Program-made: the position numbers and the translations under genes
Notes under the pieces: model-generated
What the model was told of the DNA's origin: nothing
Databases searched by the model: none
Seen by the model: the letters and a program-made list of their open reading frames with translations, nothing else
Source of the DNA: Pseudopithomyces maydicus
Lineage: Eukaryota > Ascomycota > Dothideomycetes > Pleosporales > Didymosphaeriaceae
Direction of reading: 5' to 3'
Assembly (NCBI GenBank): GCA_026873275.1
Contig: JANTUC010000017.1
Span: forward strand, 1,116,001-1,180,000
DNA: 64,000 nucleotides
Part shown: positions 9,287-22,400 of the stretch, piece after piece
Position numbering within the stretch: the stretch's first letter is position 1
Layout of the letters: every line of letters begins with the position of its first letter

Positions 9287-12200
9287 TCAAAGCATCGCTT
9301 GCGCTTGACACTGTAGTTTCATTAGCTCGATACATGCCTCGATATGGGATCAAACTTACCATTTGCCAATACCAACCACGTCCTGCCAATAGGCTTTGAT
9401 GATTACCTCTCTCTACTATCCTGCCTTCTTGCATAACAAAAATTATGTCAGCTCGCTGCACAGTCGCAAGCCGATGGGCAACCACTATCATCGTCCTCCC
9501 ATTCGCAGTCCGCTCAAAAACTTCTTGAACTTCTCTTTCCGTCTCGGAGTCCAAGCTGCTCGTCGCTTCATCCAGCAGTAAGACACTGGGGTCTCGAACG
9601 AGTGCTCGAGCTATTGATAAACGCTGTTTCTGGCCCCCACTAAGTGCAACGCCGCCTGTCCCAATATCCGTCTCGTAACCTTGTGGAAGTGATGCAATGA
9701 AATCGTGAATGCCTGCCTGGCGACATGCTTGGTGAAGTTTGCTCTCCGTGATATATCGTTCGTCAACACCCAGTAAGATGTTCGAGCGAATGGATCCACG
9801 GAACAGTGAACCCTCTTGAGCCACCAGTGACAGCTGGTCGCGGTGTCTCCTCAGGGAAATGAATCTGATATCATCCGAGTTGTAGTATATGCTACCATGC
9901 TGAGGTTGATAGAAGCGTTCCAGTAGGGAGATGATAGTCGTCTTGCCTGAACCACTAGGCCCAACAAAGGCAGCGAACTGGCCATGCCTAATGGAAAGGT
10001 TGAGTCCCTTCAGAACAGGGTTCGATCGGGTTGGATATGTGAACCAGACGTCACGGAATGAAATATCAGCACCCTTTTGTATGGTCGTGAGCGGGATCAT
10101 ATAACGACTAGAGACCGCTGTGTCTGGTCGTGTGGGGCGTGTGGAGACTGTCGAGTGGGGATAGGGGTCATCCGCTCTCATGTCTTGTATTCTTGTTGCT
10201 GCTGCCGTCACTTGGGCAATATCTACGGGAAGTAAGTAGCCGGCGCGGCATTCAAGTGGTTCGGAGCTTACTCGGGCCAAAGCTGAGCCACTGTCCGGCA
10301 GCCATGCTACCCTGCAAGACGTGAGAGGGGATTCAGGCAGATGTTGGTCTTGACTTACTTGAAGTATGGCGTAGTAGATGACGAAGAAATTGAAGGGCTG
10401 GTACTCGAGTCGAGCTAGCAGAGTCCCTCCATACCAGAGGGCGAAAGCCATGCATAGGAGTACCAGACTATCGCTTGCAGCGAATAGAATCATAGAATAG
10501 CGTGCTTCGATAAATGACCTCCTGATATGATCGTTCAATAACGCTTCGTATCTTGAACATATGGTCTTCTCCAAAGTCAGTGCAGCAACGGTGCGAATAG
10601 CGCGAATAGCCTCTGTCGCGAACTTTGCGCTTTCCGCGAAAACTTCGTTATTCCGAGACTCAAACTTCACTTCGTGCCGAACTCGGTAGTAGCCACACCC
10701 TAGGATGATCGGCATAGATGCTGCTATAACAACAAGCGCGAACTTCCAGCCGAAATAGACGGAGATTGTGGTGCACCCAATGACGTTGAAGATAGAGATG
10801 AACACCATTGCCATGTTCATACCAAGCAACTGCTGAAGCTGGGTGGGGTCGGTTGCAAGTCTTGCTGTCAACGTGCCGACGGAGTTATCCTCTTGGTCGA
10901 AGAACGAGATTGGCTTGACAACAATGTTGCGGAAATACTCCTTGCGATAGAGGGACTTAGTTCTCTGTTCCCAGCTTAGCTAGCATCTTAGAAAACGTTT
11001 TTGGGGGAATTACCGTCGAAACCATGTTCGAAACCCATCCTAAGACAAAGTAGCACAGGCCCACACCAACAGCGACGACGACGAGCATGATGCAGAGGAA
11101 GCTCGTCGATTTGCGTAAGTAATCCCCCCAATAGCCGAAGGATGTGATCAATCTGGCGAAGAGATACGATTGAATAGCATAACTTGCTGAGATCTCTCAG
11201 TTAGTCGAGATGGAAGAAATTGTGGGGGTGGGGTGTCTCACAGCCAGAGCCTGCAGCCGTCACAAGCATAACAAGATACCAGCCCAAGTTGTTCTTCTGT
11301 TCCATCATCAGCATACCAAAGCTGCGGAAGAAGTGACCATTGGCGTCACTTTTGTCTTCCATCTCTGCCACTGGGGTTGTTGTCAGGTCCGTCGGCAGCA
11401 TAATATCCATCTCAGATACAATACTCGTTCTCATTGAGAGACGCTTCTCCGACAGAAACCTCTCCCAAGGCGACACTACCTTCTTCTCCTTGGTTTCTTG
11501 AAAAAGCTGTTGCGCGTGCACAAGCTTCCAGTAAGCGCCCGACTCGTCACTCAAAAGCGACTCATGCGTTCCTTGTTGAACGACCTGACCTTTTGCCAGC
11601 ACGACGATATTGTCCGCTCGTTGGATTGTGGAAAGACGATGTGCAATGACGATTGTCGTGCGGTTGTGGGATACTTTCTCCAGAGCTTCCTGGACGATAC
11701 GCTCACTTGCTACGTCGAGGGCGCTGGTGGCTTCGTCAAAGATGAGAATTCTGGGGTTCTTGACGATGCTTCGCGCGATTGCTATTCGTTGGCGTTGACC
11801 ACCGCTCAGTTTGATACCGTTATCTCCTACTTGGGTGTCGTAGCCCTGGTAACTTTAGTATGGGCAGTCAATCAGTCCAAGGTTCACTCACTTCAGGCAG
11901 CGCAGTAATGAAGTCATGGGCATATGCTTCCATGCAAGCCTCTTCTATGAGATTTCTCTTATCACTTGCACACGCATATTCCCATTTGGTACCGACTAGA
12001 CCAAGTTCGAGATTCCGGAGGATGGTGTCGTTGAACAGGAAGGGATCTTGCTGGACGAGACCAATTTGCGATCTCCACCATGTCAGTTCGATATCATGAA
12101 GATTCATTCCTTCTGTCTTGATAGTCCCATTTCGAAAGTAGAGAGTCTGTCGATGTCAGATACTGGTTCATCATTAGAGAGAAAAGCTACTGACAAAAGG

Positions 12201-13832
12201 ATCTGTGGTCATATCACCATCAAGCTGGTACCACCTTTGAAGTAGACCAACTATGGTACTCTTGCCGCTTCCAGATGGACCCACAATCGCGGTCGTCTTC
12301 CCGAATGGAATCCGCAAGTCAAGATTCCTGAGCACCTTCACATCCGGCCTTGTAGGATATGCGAAGTTGACCTTCTCAAGAACAAGATCATCGTTCATCT
12401 GCACCTCAGATCCTTTGAACCCCCTGTCTTCGGTTTCGGCGCATCTATGACAGTGAAAAAGACCACCGCAGCATTCAACGCATGCGACGCCGCCATCAGA
12501 GGTACAGCAATTGCAGGAATGTGCGCAAGTACAGTCATCACCGACATGAGCACAATGACAAGGGTCTTGACGTTCGCGAAGTGTAACCCTAGGTACAGTT
12601 TGACTGCAAACCAGAAACACAGCGCGAATGTCGAAAAGATCGAGAAGAAAATTGGTGAATGTTGCCAAGCGGATACCAAGGACATCTTGTGCCCTAACGT
12701 GGCAGACGAGTCCACGAGCCTGTTATACGCGTCTATCACCTTGCTTTCAGCACCACACGCTGCAATCATTCTGATCGATAGGAATGCATCACTGGCGACA
12801 CCAGATGCCTCTTTGTCGACGTCTTGGATCTGTTGGAATTTTCTGACAGCGATGGGCGTCATGGCCATGTAGCAGATAGCGATCATGACAAGGCCGGAGC
12901 TGGTGACTAGTGTGAGGCTCCAACTGAAGCAACATGCGATTATCAGCGCAGTGAATATCACTGATATGGCTTGTATCAATGTTGCTAGACGTTCAGAGAT
13001 GCCATTCTGGAGGATATTGGCAGTGATGGTGATGATTGCTGCCGTCTGCCCAGGTGGGAGGGCGTCCAGGACGGAGATAGGTTGCTTGAAAAGGGAGTCG
13101 AGGTAGGCGAGACGTATCGCTGCAGATATTCGCAGACTGCACATTCGGAACCCAAGCTGTAAAATTTCAGTATACAGAACATATTGTAAACCAAGATGAT
13201 GAGGAGTATGAATAAGCAGCGCCCGGAACTAGACATCGTGAAAGACAGTGACCTGTATGGAAGTACGCACCATCGCAATGTATGCCAAGACCAGTCTCGC
13301 AATGAACAGATAAACGGTATAAAGTCTACGTATTCAATGAGCAATGTTAAAAAGCATGGCTTTCATGCACCCAGGGCGCTAACGCCAGTGTAAAGCAGCT
13401 ACGTTCATAGCATGACGGTTGAACCTACACATATTGATTGATCGACCGCATGAACAAGCGGGATCCATCCTCAGTCGACGTCGTCGTGAACGACGTGAAT
13501 GTCTTCACCAGTTGTGCTAACGCGTGTGAGACGCGTCGAATACGTATGACGTATGCGTCTTGCACTTACCAAAAATGATGTTCATAAGTGGCAATGTACC
13601 CCCAGCGAGGATAGAAGTGACGATGGATGCGCCAAGAAAGGCCTTGTCTCTGTGCGACGCATACGAAAGTATCCTCTGCCACCCGTCAGCTACCAACCAC
13701 GCCTACTATCTGCCCACCTACAAGCATCACTTTCGTCGTCGTCTTGACCGAGACAAACCATGCCGACCATCTGGAACTGATAGCAGCTCCCATCGTGCCA
13801 CCAACCGTCTCGCTGTTCGTAGGCTGCACCAT
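9287..13832 (-). CDS. ABCB-type full ABC transporter (multidrug/secondary metabolite exporter), one frameshift
   Basis: Twelve exons: 13832-13731, 13675-13570, 13516-13429, 13325-13271, 13156-12195, 12146-11892, 11845-11242, 11186-11014, 10964-10359, 10311-10272, 10222-9360 and 9310-9287. The product is 1292 aa once one base is added. Order is TMD1-NBD1-TMD2-NBD2. NBD1 has Walker A GPSGSGKST, signature LSGGQRQR and Walker B ILIFDEATSALD. NBD2 has GPSGSGKTT, LSGGQKQR and VLLLDEATSSLD. All key ATPase motifs are intact, so the pump is likely functional. The frame breaks in exon 5 at the C5 run 12420-12424 (G5 on the coding strand), after about residue 361 between TMD1 and NBD1; adding one G restores it. 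The last exon is only 24 nt; reading through its intron instead would end at 9237. It lies between the beta-lactamase-like and FSH hydrolase genes, so export of the polyketide or self-protection is likely. Confidence 0.9.
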
Positions 13833-14195
13833 GGTCAGTCCGGAGTGAATATGTTTCCAGAACGCAAACACTTGCAAACTTGCTGGCCAAAAGCTGCTGC
13901 AAATCATAGACACCCCTGCGGGTTCTACGCGGATAGATTACTTTGCTGCAGGACTCTATCGCCCGATATACATATATAACGGCCGGGGTGCGAGGGTTTA
14001 CCCGGCGAACACGCACACTATGCACATTGGAAGATGGGTCGAGAAGGAAAAAGCATGCAGAATGACAGCGTAGTTGGCACGGTCCGATCGACCGGATATT
14101 GTTACACAGACACCCCTTGAGTGGCATTCCTTGCTGCCCCGGGAGCGCACGTGAGCTCTAAGTACCGATATACCCATGATACCCGTGATGCCCTT
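13833..14195. other. short intergenic region upstream of the ABC transporter
   Basis: This 363-base stretch holds the ABC gene promoter and the 3' end of the FSH hydrolase gene. No coding frame is supported. Confidence 0.4.
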
Positions 14196-15060
14196 CTAGA
14201 CTGGGGAAACACCGCCGTTGACTTCGTCGATCATACGCCTGACTATGTCGCCCAGTTCCTTGACCATGTGCTTGGCTCGGGGCAGTGTGTGCCCCTTTCC
14301 GTGATCGAAGATGTATGCAGAGTCTGGGTCGCAGACGTTGTAGAGTGCCATGTTCCCGTGAAGATACGGGTCGAGTGAACCAACTAGGCTCTGTTAGCTT
14401 GAATAATGAGTGGATTTGGAGCAAGCTTACTGATGTGGCATGTTGGGACATCGATCATCAAGTCGCTTTCATCTGCAAGGACGATACCGTCCAGTGTTGG
14501 TTTCATAGGAGGCCAACCACCAAAAAACAGCGCAAACTTGAAGACCGGAATCCGTCCATGGTTCTCCTGCAGCAATTGCTCGTGCAAAAGAAGCGTACTG
14601 GCAATAGTAGCTCCTTCAGAGTATCCCACTATGCCGTCAAACGGACCATCTTTCTCCATGATGCCATAGAGATATTCAAGCGTGTGAGCAGCGCTCTTAT
14701 CCGTTCGTGCCACTCCTTTGGTCATGAGCTCGCGCATCGTCATCTCAGGCGTCTCGAGCTGCGGGAAGTCCCTGATGCGCTCGATAACGTCCACCTTTTC
14801 CGCTTCCTCGCCCTCGGGAACGATGAAGCGGAAGTATGGTGCGCCTCCGAAGAATTCCTCGTAGCCTTCGGGCGGGGCGACCTCGTATGGGCCTTGGATG
14901 AAGTGGAATTCTGCTGTCTTGTCTCCCTCTAGTTCTTTCACTAGAGGTGCAAGCTGCACCTTGAATTTCTGTCGCCCCGTCAGTCACACATGTATCATCA
15001 CCACGGCACTTTCTTCACCTCAATGCTGCCATAGGCTCCGGGGAGACACAGCAGCCTCAT
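14196..15060 (-). CDS. FSH1-type serine hydrolase (LovG/CtnA-like), probable polyketide release enzyme
   Basis: Three exons, 15060-15019, 14968-14431 and 14383-14196, give 255 aa. The fold is an alpha/beta hydrolase of the FSH1 family. The N-terminal strand is MRLLCLPGAYGS, the nucleophile elbow is GYSEGA (S131), and the C-terminal His lies in DHGKGH. Members encoded beside fungal highly reducing PKSs, such as LovG with LovF, act as free-standing thioesterases that release the chain from the ACP and clear wrong intermediates. Here the gene is divergent from a highly reducing PKS that has no terminal thioesterase, which fits that role well (inference). No signal peptide is present, consistent with a cytosolic enzyme. 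No frame problem is seen. Confidence 0.9.
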
Positions 15061-16428
15061 GATGCACGACTGGATACGAGTAAGACAATTCCTGCTGCCG
15101 AGCTGCTACTACCGTGGAGGAGGAAGATAGGTGCAGACTGAAGCCCCCGATCTCAACCAAGTTGCATTCCCAGACGGGAAGCCCTGACATGTGCATGCAT
15201 GCCTAAGGTACTCAACAGACCCTGCTGCAACGAGAGCCTGAAACACTGACATCGGCCTTGCGCACTCGCCGAAGCAAGGGGGGCATCGGGGAAACAATTA
15301 GGTCAGAAGGACCGCATTTTGCAGGGCGGGGTGCGATGGCGTAGCCGCAGGGGTCGAGAAATGTATCACGACTCCAATAGGCCGGGCTTATCTCTTTTGA
15401 GAACGCGCATAAAGTGCCGAACTGGGAGCCGTGGGTGCTCTAATCAACGCCGTGTGGTGCACAGAGAATAGGCGGTATTGACATGCCCCGACGCAATACC
15501 GGCCGGAGGATTTCAGCCGAGCCCACATGGCCATCATCTGCTTAGTGCTCACTGGGATCGGATGTTTTCCAATCCTTCACCGCTGCCGTTGGCGGAGGTC
15601 GTGCAGCGGAGCAGCGCTGATCCCGCCAAGCCGCTAGCGATTACCTAATCCGGCGCTAGTGAGGCTTGACAGAACGAGCCCCAACGTCGGACGCTCAACG
15701 TTGCAATATTCCTTATCTAGGGAACTATATCCTCCAATTTGAATCCAATCTCTCTATCCTGTGAAGCAGGCATGCAACGTTGATCCGCTACCCCGAGCTC
15801 GACCGGTTAGCTGGCGCTTTTCCTGGGGTCAAACCGGGCTTGCCTACGCTCCGGAGCGTGCCTGGTTTTTGCTACGGTTCTAGAGCATCAGGCTCAATAT
15901 CGAGCGGTGCGATGAGTTGTAGCGGCAGCGGACGTCGGCATGGGGCGCACTTTGGGGCTGTTGCGAGTAGACGATTTGCGCGACGGCCACGGGGAGCCCC
16001 TAATTTCACTGCGGAAAGAAGGAGCGCCCTTTCCGTTCTCCTTGATGTCGGGCTCTGTGTCAATCACCCGAATGACCCCCACGTGCTGCGTCGGGGAAGA
16101 ATTTGAAAGAATGCATGCCATACGACACGCAACGCGGCCGGCTAATCCCGGATCACAAGCTCAAGCGTCATCTTGCGACCTAGACCTGATAAGAGTCGAA
16201 ATTGCACTAATGTTGGAGCTGCAAAGCTACATACCTGCTCCCTTCGCGCTGCTGAGCTGCTAAAGTATCTCGAGAGGCAAGTTTAGATGTAGAAGGCTCG
16301 GACTTGTCATTCGTTCGAATAGTGCTTGGAGATCTTGGAGGTGAGTTGGCCCAGTCTAGTATGCAGTGACAGGATGAATAGAAGCTCATGTATCGATACG
16401 GTAGCTTGCATGAACCTCGGAGCGGAAC
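15061..16428. promoter_or_regulatory. 1.37-kb divergent promoter shared by FSH hydrolase and PKS
   Basis: No gene is supported in this stretch. It separates the two start codons of a head-to-head gene pair, so it should hold sites for both. CGG/CCG triplets, the core of fungal Zn2Cys6 regulators, are common. The clearest is a perfect 14-base palindrome at 15846-15859 (ACGCTCCGGAGCGT). CCGGCCGG occurs near 15500. These are candidate sites only. Confidence 0.5.
15846..15859. promoter_or_regulatory. 14-bp perfect palindrome with CCGG centre in the PKS promoter
   Basis: ACGCTCCGGAGCGT reads the same on both strands. It lies about 570 bases upstream of the PKS start and about 790 upstream of the hydrolase start. 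Two abutting CCG/CGG half-sites would suit a dimeric Zn2Cys6 factor. Binding is conjecture. Confidence 0.35.
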
Positions 16429-19400
16429 ATGGCTCCTTATGCTCTCACTCCTACCTCGGAGCAGGGAAGTGTGTTGGAAGGAGAACTGAACGGACATGCC
16501 AACGGCGTGGCTAATGGCCATGAGCACTCCAATGGAGATGCAAATGTACATGGCGACGCTCACAGCAATGGCACGGTGCTTGCAGAAAATGATGGTTCCG
16601 AGGTTCCCCAGCTAGTGCTAGAGACTGCCCCTCCAGTTCCGACCTATGAAGCAGCCTACTCAACTGGGTACACCGCCGGATACACTGAAGGATTCAAGGA
16701 AAGCCACGTCAAACTGCAACACCAGCCCATCGCCATAGTTGGCATGGCATGTCGCTTCCCAGGCAACGTCTCCACACCCGACGAGTTTTGGGAGCTCTTA
16801 GCACGAACACGAACAGGGTATACTGAAATCCCCAAAGATCGCTTCGACAGCAATCGTTTCGTTCACCCAAATCCAGGAAAAAGCGGCACGACTAATGCGA
16901 AGGGTGGCAATTTCCTGCAAACAGACCTCAAAGCTTTCGATGCCCCGTTCTTCAGCTTCACTGCTCAAGAGGCCACCGGTCTGGATCCTCAGCAACGCCT
17001 TCTCCTCGAGTGCACATTCGAAGCGCTCGAGAGTGCGGAGATCCCGAAACATAGCATCGTTGGGAAAGATGTTGGCTGCTTTGTTGGTGGCACGTTTTCT
17101 GAATACGAGGCGGATCTTTTTAGAGATCCTGAGACTATGCCGATGCATCAAGCGACTGGTTCGTGTTCTCTACATGGTTTCTGGATCGCGTGCTGACATA
17201 CGCAGGATGTGCATTCGCGATGCAGTCGAATCGAATTTCGCACTTCTTCGATTTGAGAGGTCCTTCTTTTACCGTAGACACAGCGTGCTCGAGCAGTATG
17301 GTGGCTCTCCACGTCGCTTGTCAGAGCGTTCGCAACGGGGAGTCTAGCGCCGCGATTGTGGGCGGTGTTCACCTCAACATGTTGCCCGAGTTCTGGATTT
17401 CTTATTCCATGTCCCGGTAGGTGCCCACAAATCGTGACCGATTTTGATACTGACTTTTCGCCAGACTTTTTGGTGAGGCGGGCAGATCTTTCGCCTTTGA
17501 TCAAAGAGGAACTGGCTACGGTCGAGGCGAAGGATGCGGCGTCCTTGTCTTGAAAACGATGGAACAAGCGTTAAAGGACAATGATCCCATCAGAGCCGTG
17601 ATTACTGGCAGTGGTATCAATCAGGATGGGAGAACGCCAGGCATTACAATGCCCAATGGATCTGCGCAAGGTAATTTTAAGTCTTTCCAAAATGAAGCCT
17701 TTGTTCACAGTTTTCAGAATCTCTCATTCGCTCCGTGTACAAGAATGGCGGCATGGATCCCGCAGACACCGGATACGTCGAAGCTCACGGTACCGGAACT
17801 CGCGTGGGCGATCCCATCGAAGTGGGTGCGCTCCGCGCTGTGTTTGGAGAAGACCGAACTCGACGAAAACCTCTGTTCATCGGCTCCGTCAAATCGAACA
17901 TTGGCCATCTGGAAGCTGCAGCTGGTATCGCTGGCGTGATCAAGACCGCCTTGATGCTCGAACGCGGTTTCATCCTTCCAAACTACGACTTCAAGCATCC
18001 TAACGAGAAAATCCCCTTCGACGAATGGGGACTGAAGGTACCTACCAACCAGCGACCTTGGCCGATTGGCAAGCGATGGGCAAGCGTGAACGGCTTCGGG
18101 TTCGGCGGTACTAATGCGCACGTCGTGCTAACAAAAGGTCCGTTCGAGAGGAAGAAAATGAAGGATGAGATTGACACTCAAGCTTTTGAACGGCTGTTCG
18201 TTCTGTGTGGTAATGATAAGGCGACGGCTGAACAGGTCATGAAAAACTACGGCATCTATCTCGAGCAGCGGCCTGAGGTCTTCCAGGTTGAGCTTTTGAA
18301 TGACCTTGCGTATACGCTGGGGCAACGCAAGACGCATCTCCCGTGGCGTGTTGCAGTTACTGCTTCTAGTTCGGTTGAGCTTGTCGAGGCACTTTCGAGT
18401 GGGAGATGTCATCCTGTTAAGCAGGATCTGGAGGCGGTGCGCTTGGGGTTCATATTTACTGGCCAAGGTAAGGAGACAGTCTATGCGCATGTGGGGGTCT
18501 TTGCTAACAGCCAATTTCTCATAGGTGCGCAATGGTGGGCAATGGGTCGCGAACTCTACGACCGTTACCCTGTCTACGCATCTGCCATCGATCGAGCCGA
18601 CAAGCACCTGCTATCCCTCGGAGCCACATTCTCCCTCCTCGAAGAGCTCCAGAAAGATGAGAAAACCACTCAAATCAACTCTGCGCATCTCAGCCAGCCT
18701 TCTTGCACCGCCGTACAGTTGGCACTCGTAGACTTACTTAGAACCTGGGACATCGCTCCTGCTGCTGTTGCGGGGCACTCTAGTGGTGAGATCGGTGCAG
18801 CTTATGCCGCGAGAATCATCGATTTCGAAGACGCCATGACTATCGCGTATCACAGAGGCCGTCTCATTCCAATTCTAAAAGAGAAGTACTCAGCACTGAG
18901 TGGAAGTATGATGGCTGTTGGCGCTGGTCAGCCGGACATTGCGCCACTACTTGAGCGCATACCAAGTTCGGCCGGTGAAGCGAAGATTGCGTGCATTAAC
19001 AGCCCCAACAGCGTCACGGTGTCAGGTGATACGGACGCTATTGTGGAACTTCAGAAGATCATCGAAGAGGTGAGTTGCTCTATCATACTGTGTCATGAGA
19101 TATGTGCTGATGATCTATTACAAAAGGCATACCCAGGAATGTTCGCCAGAAAGTTGCAGGTCGATACAGCGTATCATTCCCATCACATGAACCTGGTTGC
19201 AAAGGAGTACACAGAATCGTTGCGCTCCATCAAGCCTCCCAAGCCGTCGACATCTCGATTTTACTCGTCGTTGCTAGGGCGCTTAGCGAAGTCCTCCGAA
19301 CTTGATGCGAGCTATTGGGTGCAGAACTTGACATGCCCTGTGCGCTTTGATGAAGCGGTGAACAACATGTGCCAGCCCATTGATGATCACAAGACTGGGG

Positions 19401-22400
19401 TCAATTTTCTGCTCGAACTCGGACCGCATTTGGCGCTTCAGGGCCCCATTAAGCAGATTTTGAAAGCTGTAAGTAATCTTTCGCTCAATTGTACTCGGAA
19501 TTGTCGTTGATGTACTGCATAGGTCGGTCCTGCTGCAAGCAAGATAGCATATGCATCAGCTTTGGCGCGCAAAAAGAACGCCCTCGAAACGGCTCTCGCC
19601 CTAGCTGGAACTCTGTGGACAAAAGGGATAGCACTCGATTTTGGCGCGATCAACTTTCCCAAAGCCATGACAAAGCCACCAGCCGTGCTTACAGATATAC
19701 CTCGATATCCGTGGAACCATCAGACTAGCTACTATCACCAGTCACGCTTCACGGACATCCACAAGTTTCAAAGTGACCAGAGATCCGATATAATCGGAGC
19801 CTTGGCCATGTACTCGAATCATACTGAGCCCACGTGGAGAAACATTGTGCGACTGGACGAACTTCCATGGCTGCGCCATCACCAGGTGCAAGGTCTTACC
19901 ATATTCCCTATCTCCGGCTTCGTGTCCATGGCCCTGGAAGCTGCATCACAGAAGGCCTCCTGGGACAAGCTTGAGTTTGACACTTTCGAAGTGAGTGACT
20001 TGCATGTCAGCACACCTGTCATGCTGTCGGAGCAAGATCTGGAGATGACCATCACCTTGCGTCCTCAGACGAGTGATGTGGCTGACACGGGGCTGAATGC
20101 CGAATTCATCATCTCTTCATGGGCGACCGGTAAAGATTGGACACAGCATTGTACTGGATACGTGCGGACGAGATCTTCCCAGAGCCACGATGTCAATAAT
20201 AGACGACTTGTGAAGATACAACAGCAGAAGCTCCAGGCTAAGCTTTCACGAATCGCAAGCGAAGCTAGAGACGACGTGCAGACCGAGGGACTCTACGAAC
20301 GCCTTTCGAAAATCGGAGTATCTTATGGAACCACATTCCAGGGCCTCTCTGAATGTCGTGCTTCCAAGATTGGCAGCACATCACAACTGGTTTTGGCTGA
20401 CACAGCGACCGACATGCCTAACCATTACGAGTCGAATTACGTTGTTCATCCTACGATGTTGGAGCAGCTCATCTCATCCTATTGGCCAGTGTTAGATGCT
20501 ACCAATGGGTCATTAGATGTTGTGCATATTCCCTCATCGATCGGGAAAGTGACAGTCTTGGCCAAAATTTCCGAAACACTCAAAGTACATGCAGGTAAAC
20601 TGCAGGCATTCTGTGAGCCCCGCGCGCCTCTCAGTAACGTTAAGGCGAACAGACTCTCTATGTTTGCATTGGTGTCAGTCGATGCAAAGGAGCCTGTCGT
20701 TACGATTGAGGATCTTGCTACGGCTCCGATTCTTGAGAAGGATACAGATACTGAAACTCAAAGCGGTAGGGAGCTATGCTACAAGCTCCACTGGGAACCT
20801 GCACTCGACGAGCAGAAAGAGGAATCGACCCCCAAATTCGACGCTGAATTTGTCATCGTCCACGGAGAGACTGAACTGCAGCTGAGTCTCGCAGTTGAGT
20901 TAGCATCGGCGCTGGGCGCTCTGACTGGCTCTACTCCAGATACAGCAACCTTGTCGCATGTCGATGGCACCAACAAAATTTGCGTGTTCTTGACCGAGCT
21001 TGATCTACCCATACTCTCAACTTTGGGCGAACATACATTCGAAGCGCTCCAGAAACTCCTTACCTCAATCCAGGGCATGCTTTGGGTTGTGAAAGGGGCA
21101 TACGACAACGCACAAAACCCGGATTCCAACATGATCGCTGGTTTCAGTCGGACGCTTCGCTCTGAGGGAACTCTGATGAATTTTGTCACGCTTGACCTGG
21201 ACGCAGAGACGGAATTGTCTCACGCTGGCATGATCAGCACGATTATCAAGGTGTTACACGCATCACTTGCTACGGATCGACAAAGCGAAGATACTGAGTT
21301 CATGGAACGGCGCGGGTCACTTCTAACGCCTCGAATTGTCAACGATGACGACATGAACGAGTATGTGCATCAGCAAATTGAGCCATCCTCGACTGCTGCA
21401 GCCCAATTTTCGGACCTCAAACGTCCGCTGCGAGCTTTCATAGCCACTCCTGGCGCGCTTGACACCGTGCATTTTGAGGACGACCAGCTAGCTCACACCC
21501 CACTGCCCGATGACCAAGTCGAAATACAAGTCAAAGCCATCGGCATCAACAGCCGGGACGCCGAAACCGCCATGGGCCATCTCTCCAACGACGAGCTCGG
21601 CATGGAATGCAGCGGCATCGTCACCAAAGTCGGCGCAGACGTCTCCTCCGTCACCGTCGGCGACCGCGTCGCAGCCATCACCCCCAACGGCTCCATGTCC
21701 ACCGTCGCCCGCGCCCACGACCGGTTTCTCGTCAAACTTCCGTATCATCTGTCGTTCGAAGAGGCGGCCTCCTTCCCGCTCGCATACTGCACTGCGTACC
21801 ACAGCCTGGTCGACAACGCGGCGCTCTCCGAAGGCCAGTCTGTTTTGATCCATCATGCAGCGACTAGTGTGGGTCAAGCGGCCGTCACGGTCGCGCATAT
21901 GCGTGGTGCGGAAGTTTTTGCTACTGTGAGGACGGCGGAGGAGAAGAGCACTTTGGTGCAATTTCATGGAATCCCTGATGAGAGGGTGTTCTATGCGGGG
22001 AGCGACTCTTTTGCGGAGTTCTTGCTTGACGCGACGGAGGGTCGGGGAGTAGACGTCGTGCTCAATAACCTATCGGAGGGTGAGCTCTTGCGCGCGACGT
22101 GGAGATGCGTGTCCAAGTTCGGTCACTTCGTGCATGTTGGGTCCAGCAATCTGCGACACGTTGCTGTCGAGAAGTGCGCGACGGTATCGTGCGTTGACAT
22201 ATTTGCGCTTGTTCAGGAGCGGCCACAGAAGCTGCAGCGGGTGTTCAGCGATGTTGCTAAGCTGCTGCGGTTCGGAAAGGTTCTGCGTGCGCATCCGGTT
22301 ACATCGTATAGCATTACGGATGCTACTAGTGCGTTGCAAGCTCTTCATGCTGCTGAACCACATGGTACGGCTGTTGTAGTGCCGCGTGAGGATGAGCTGG

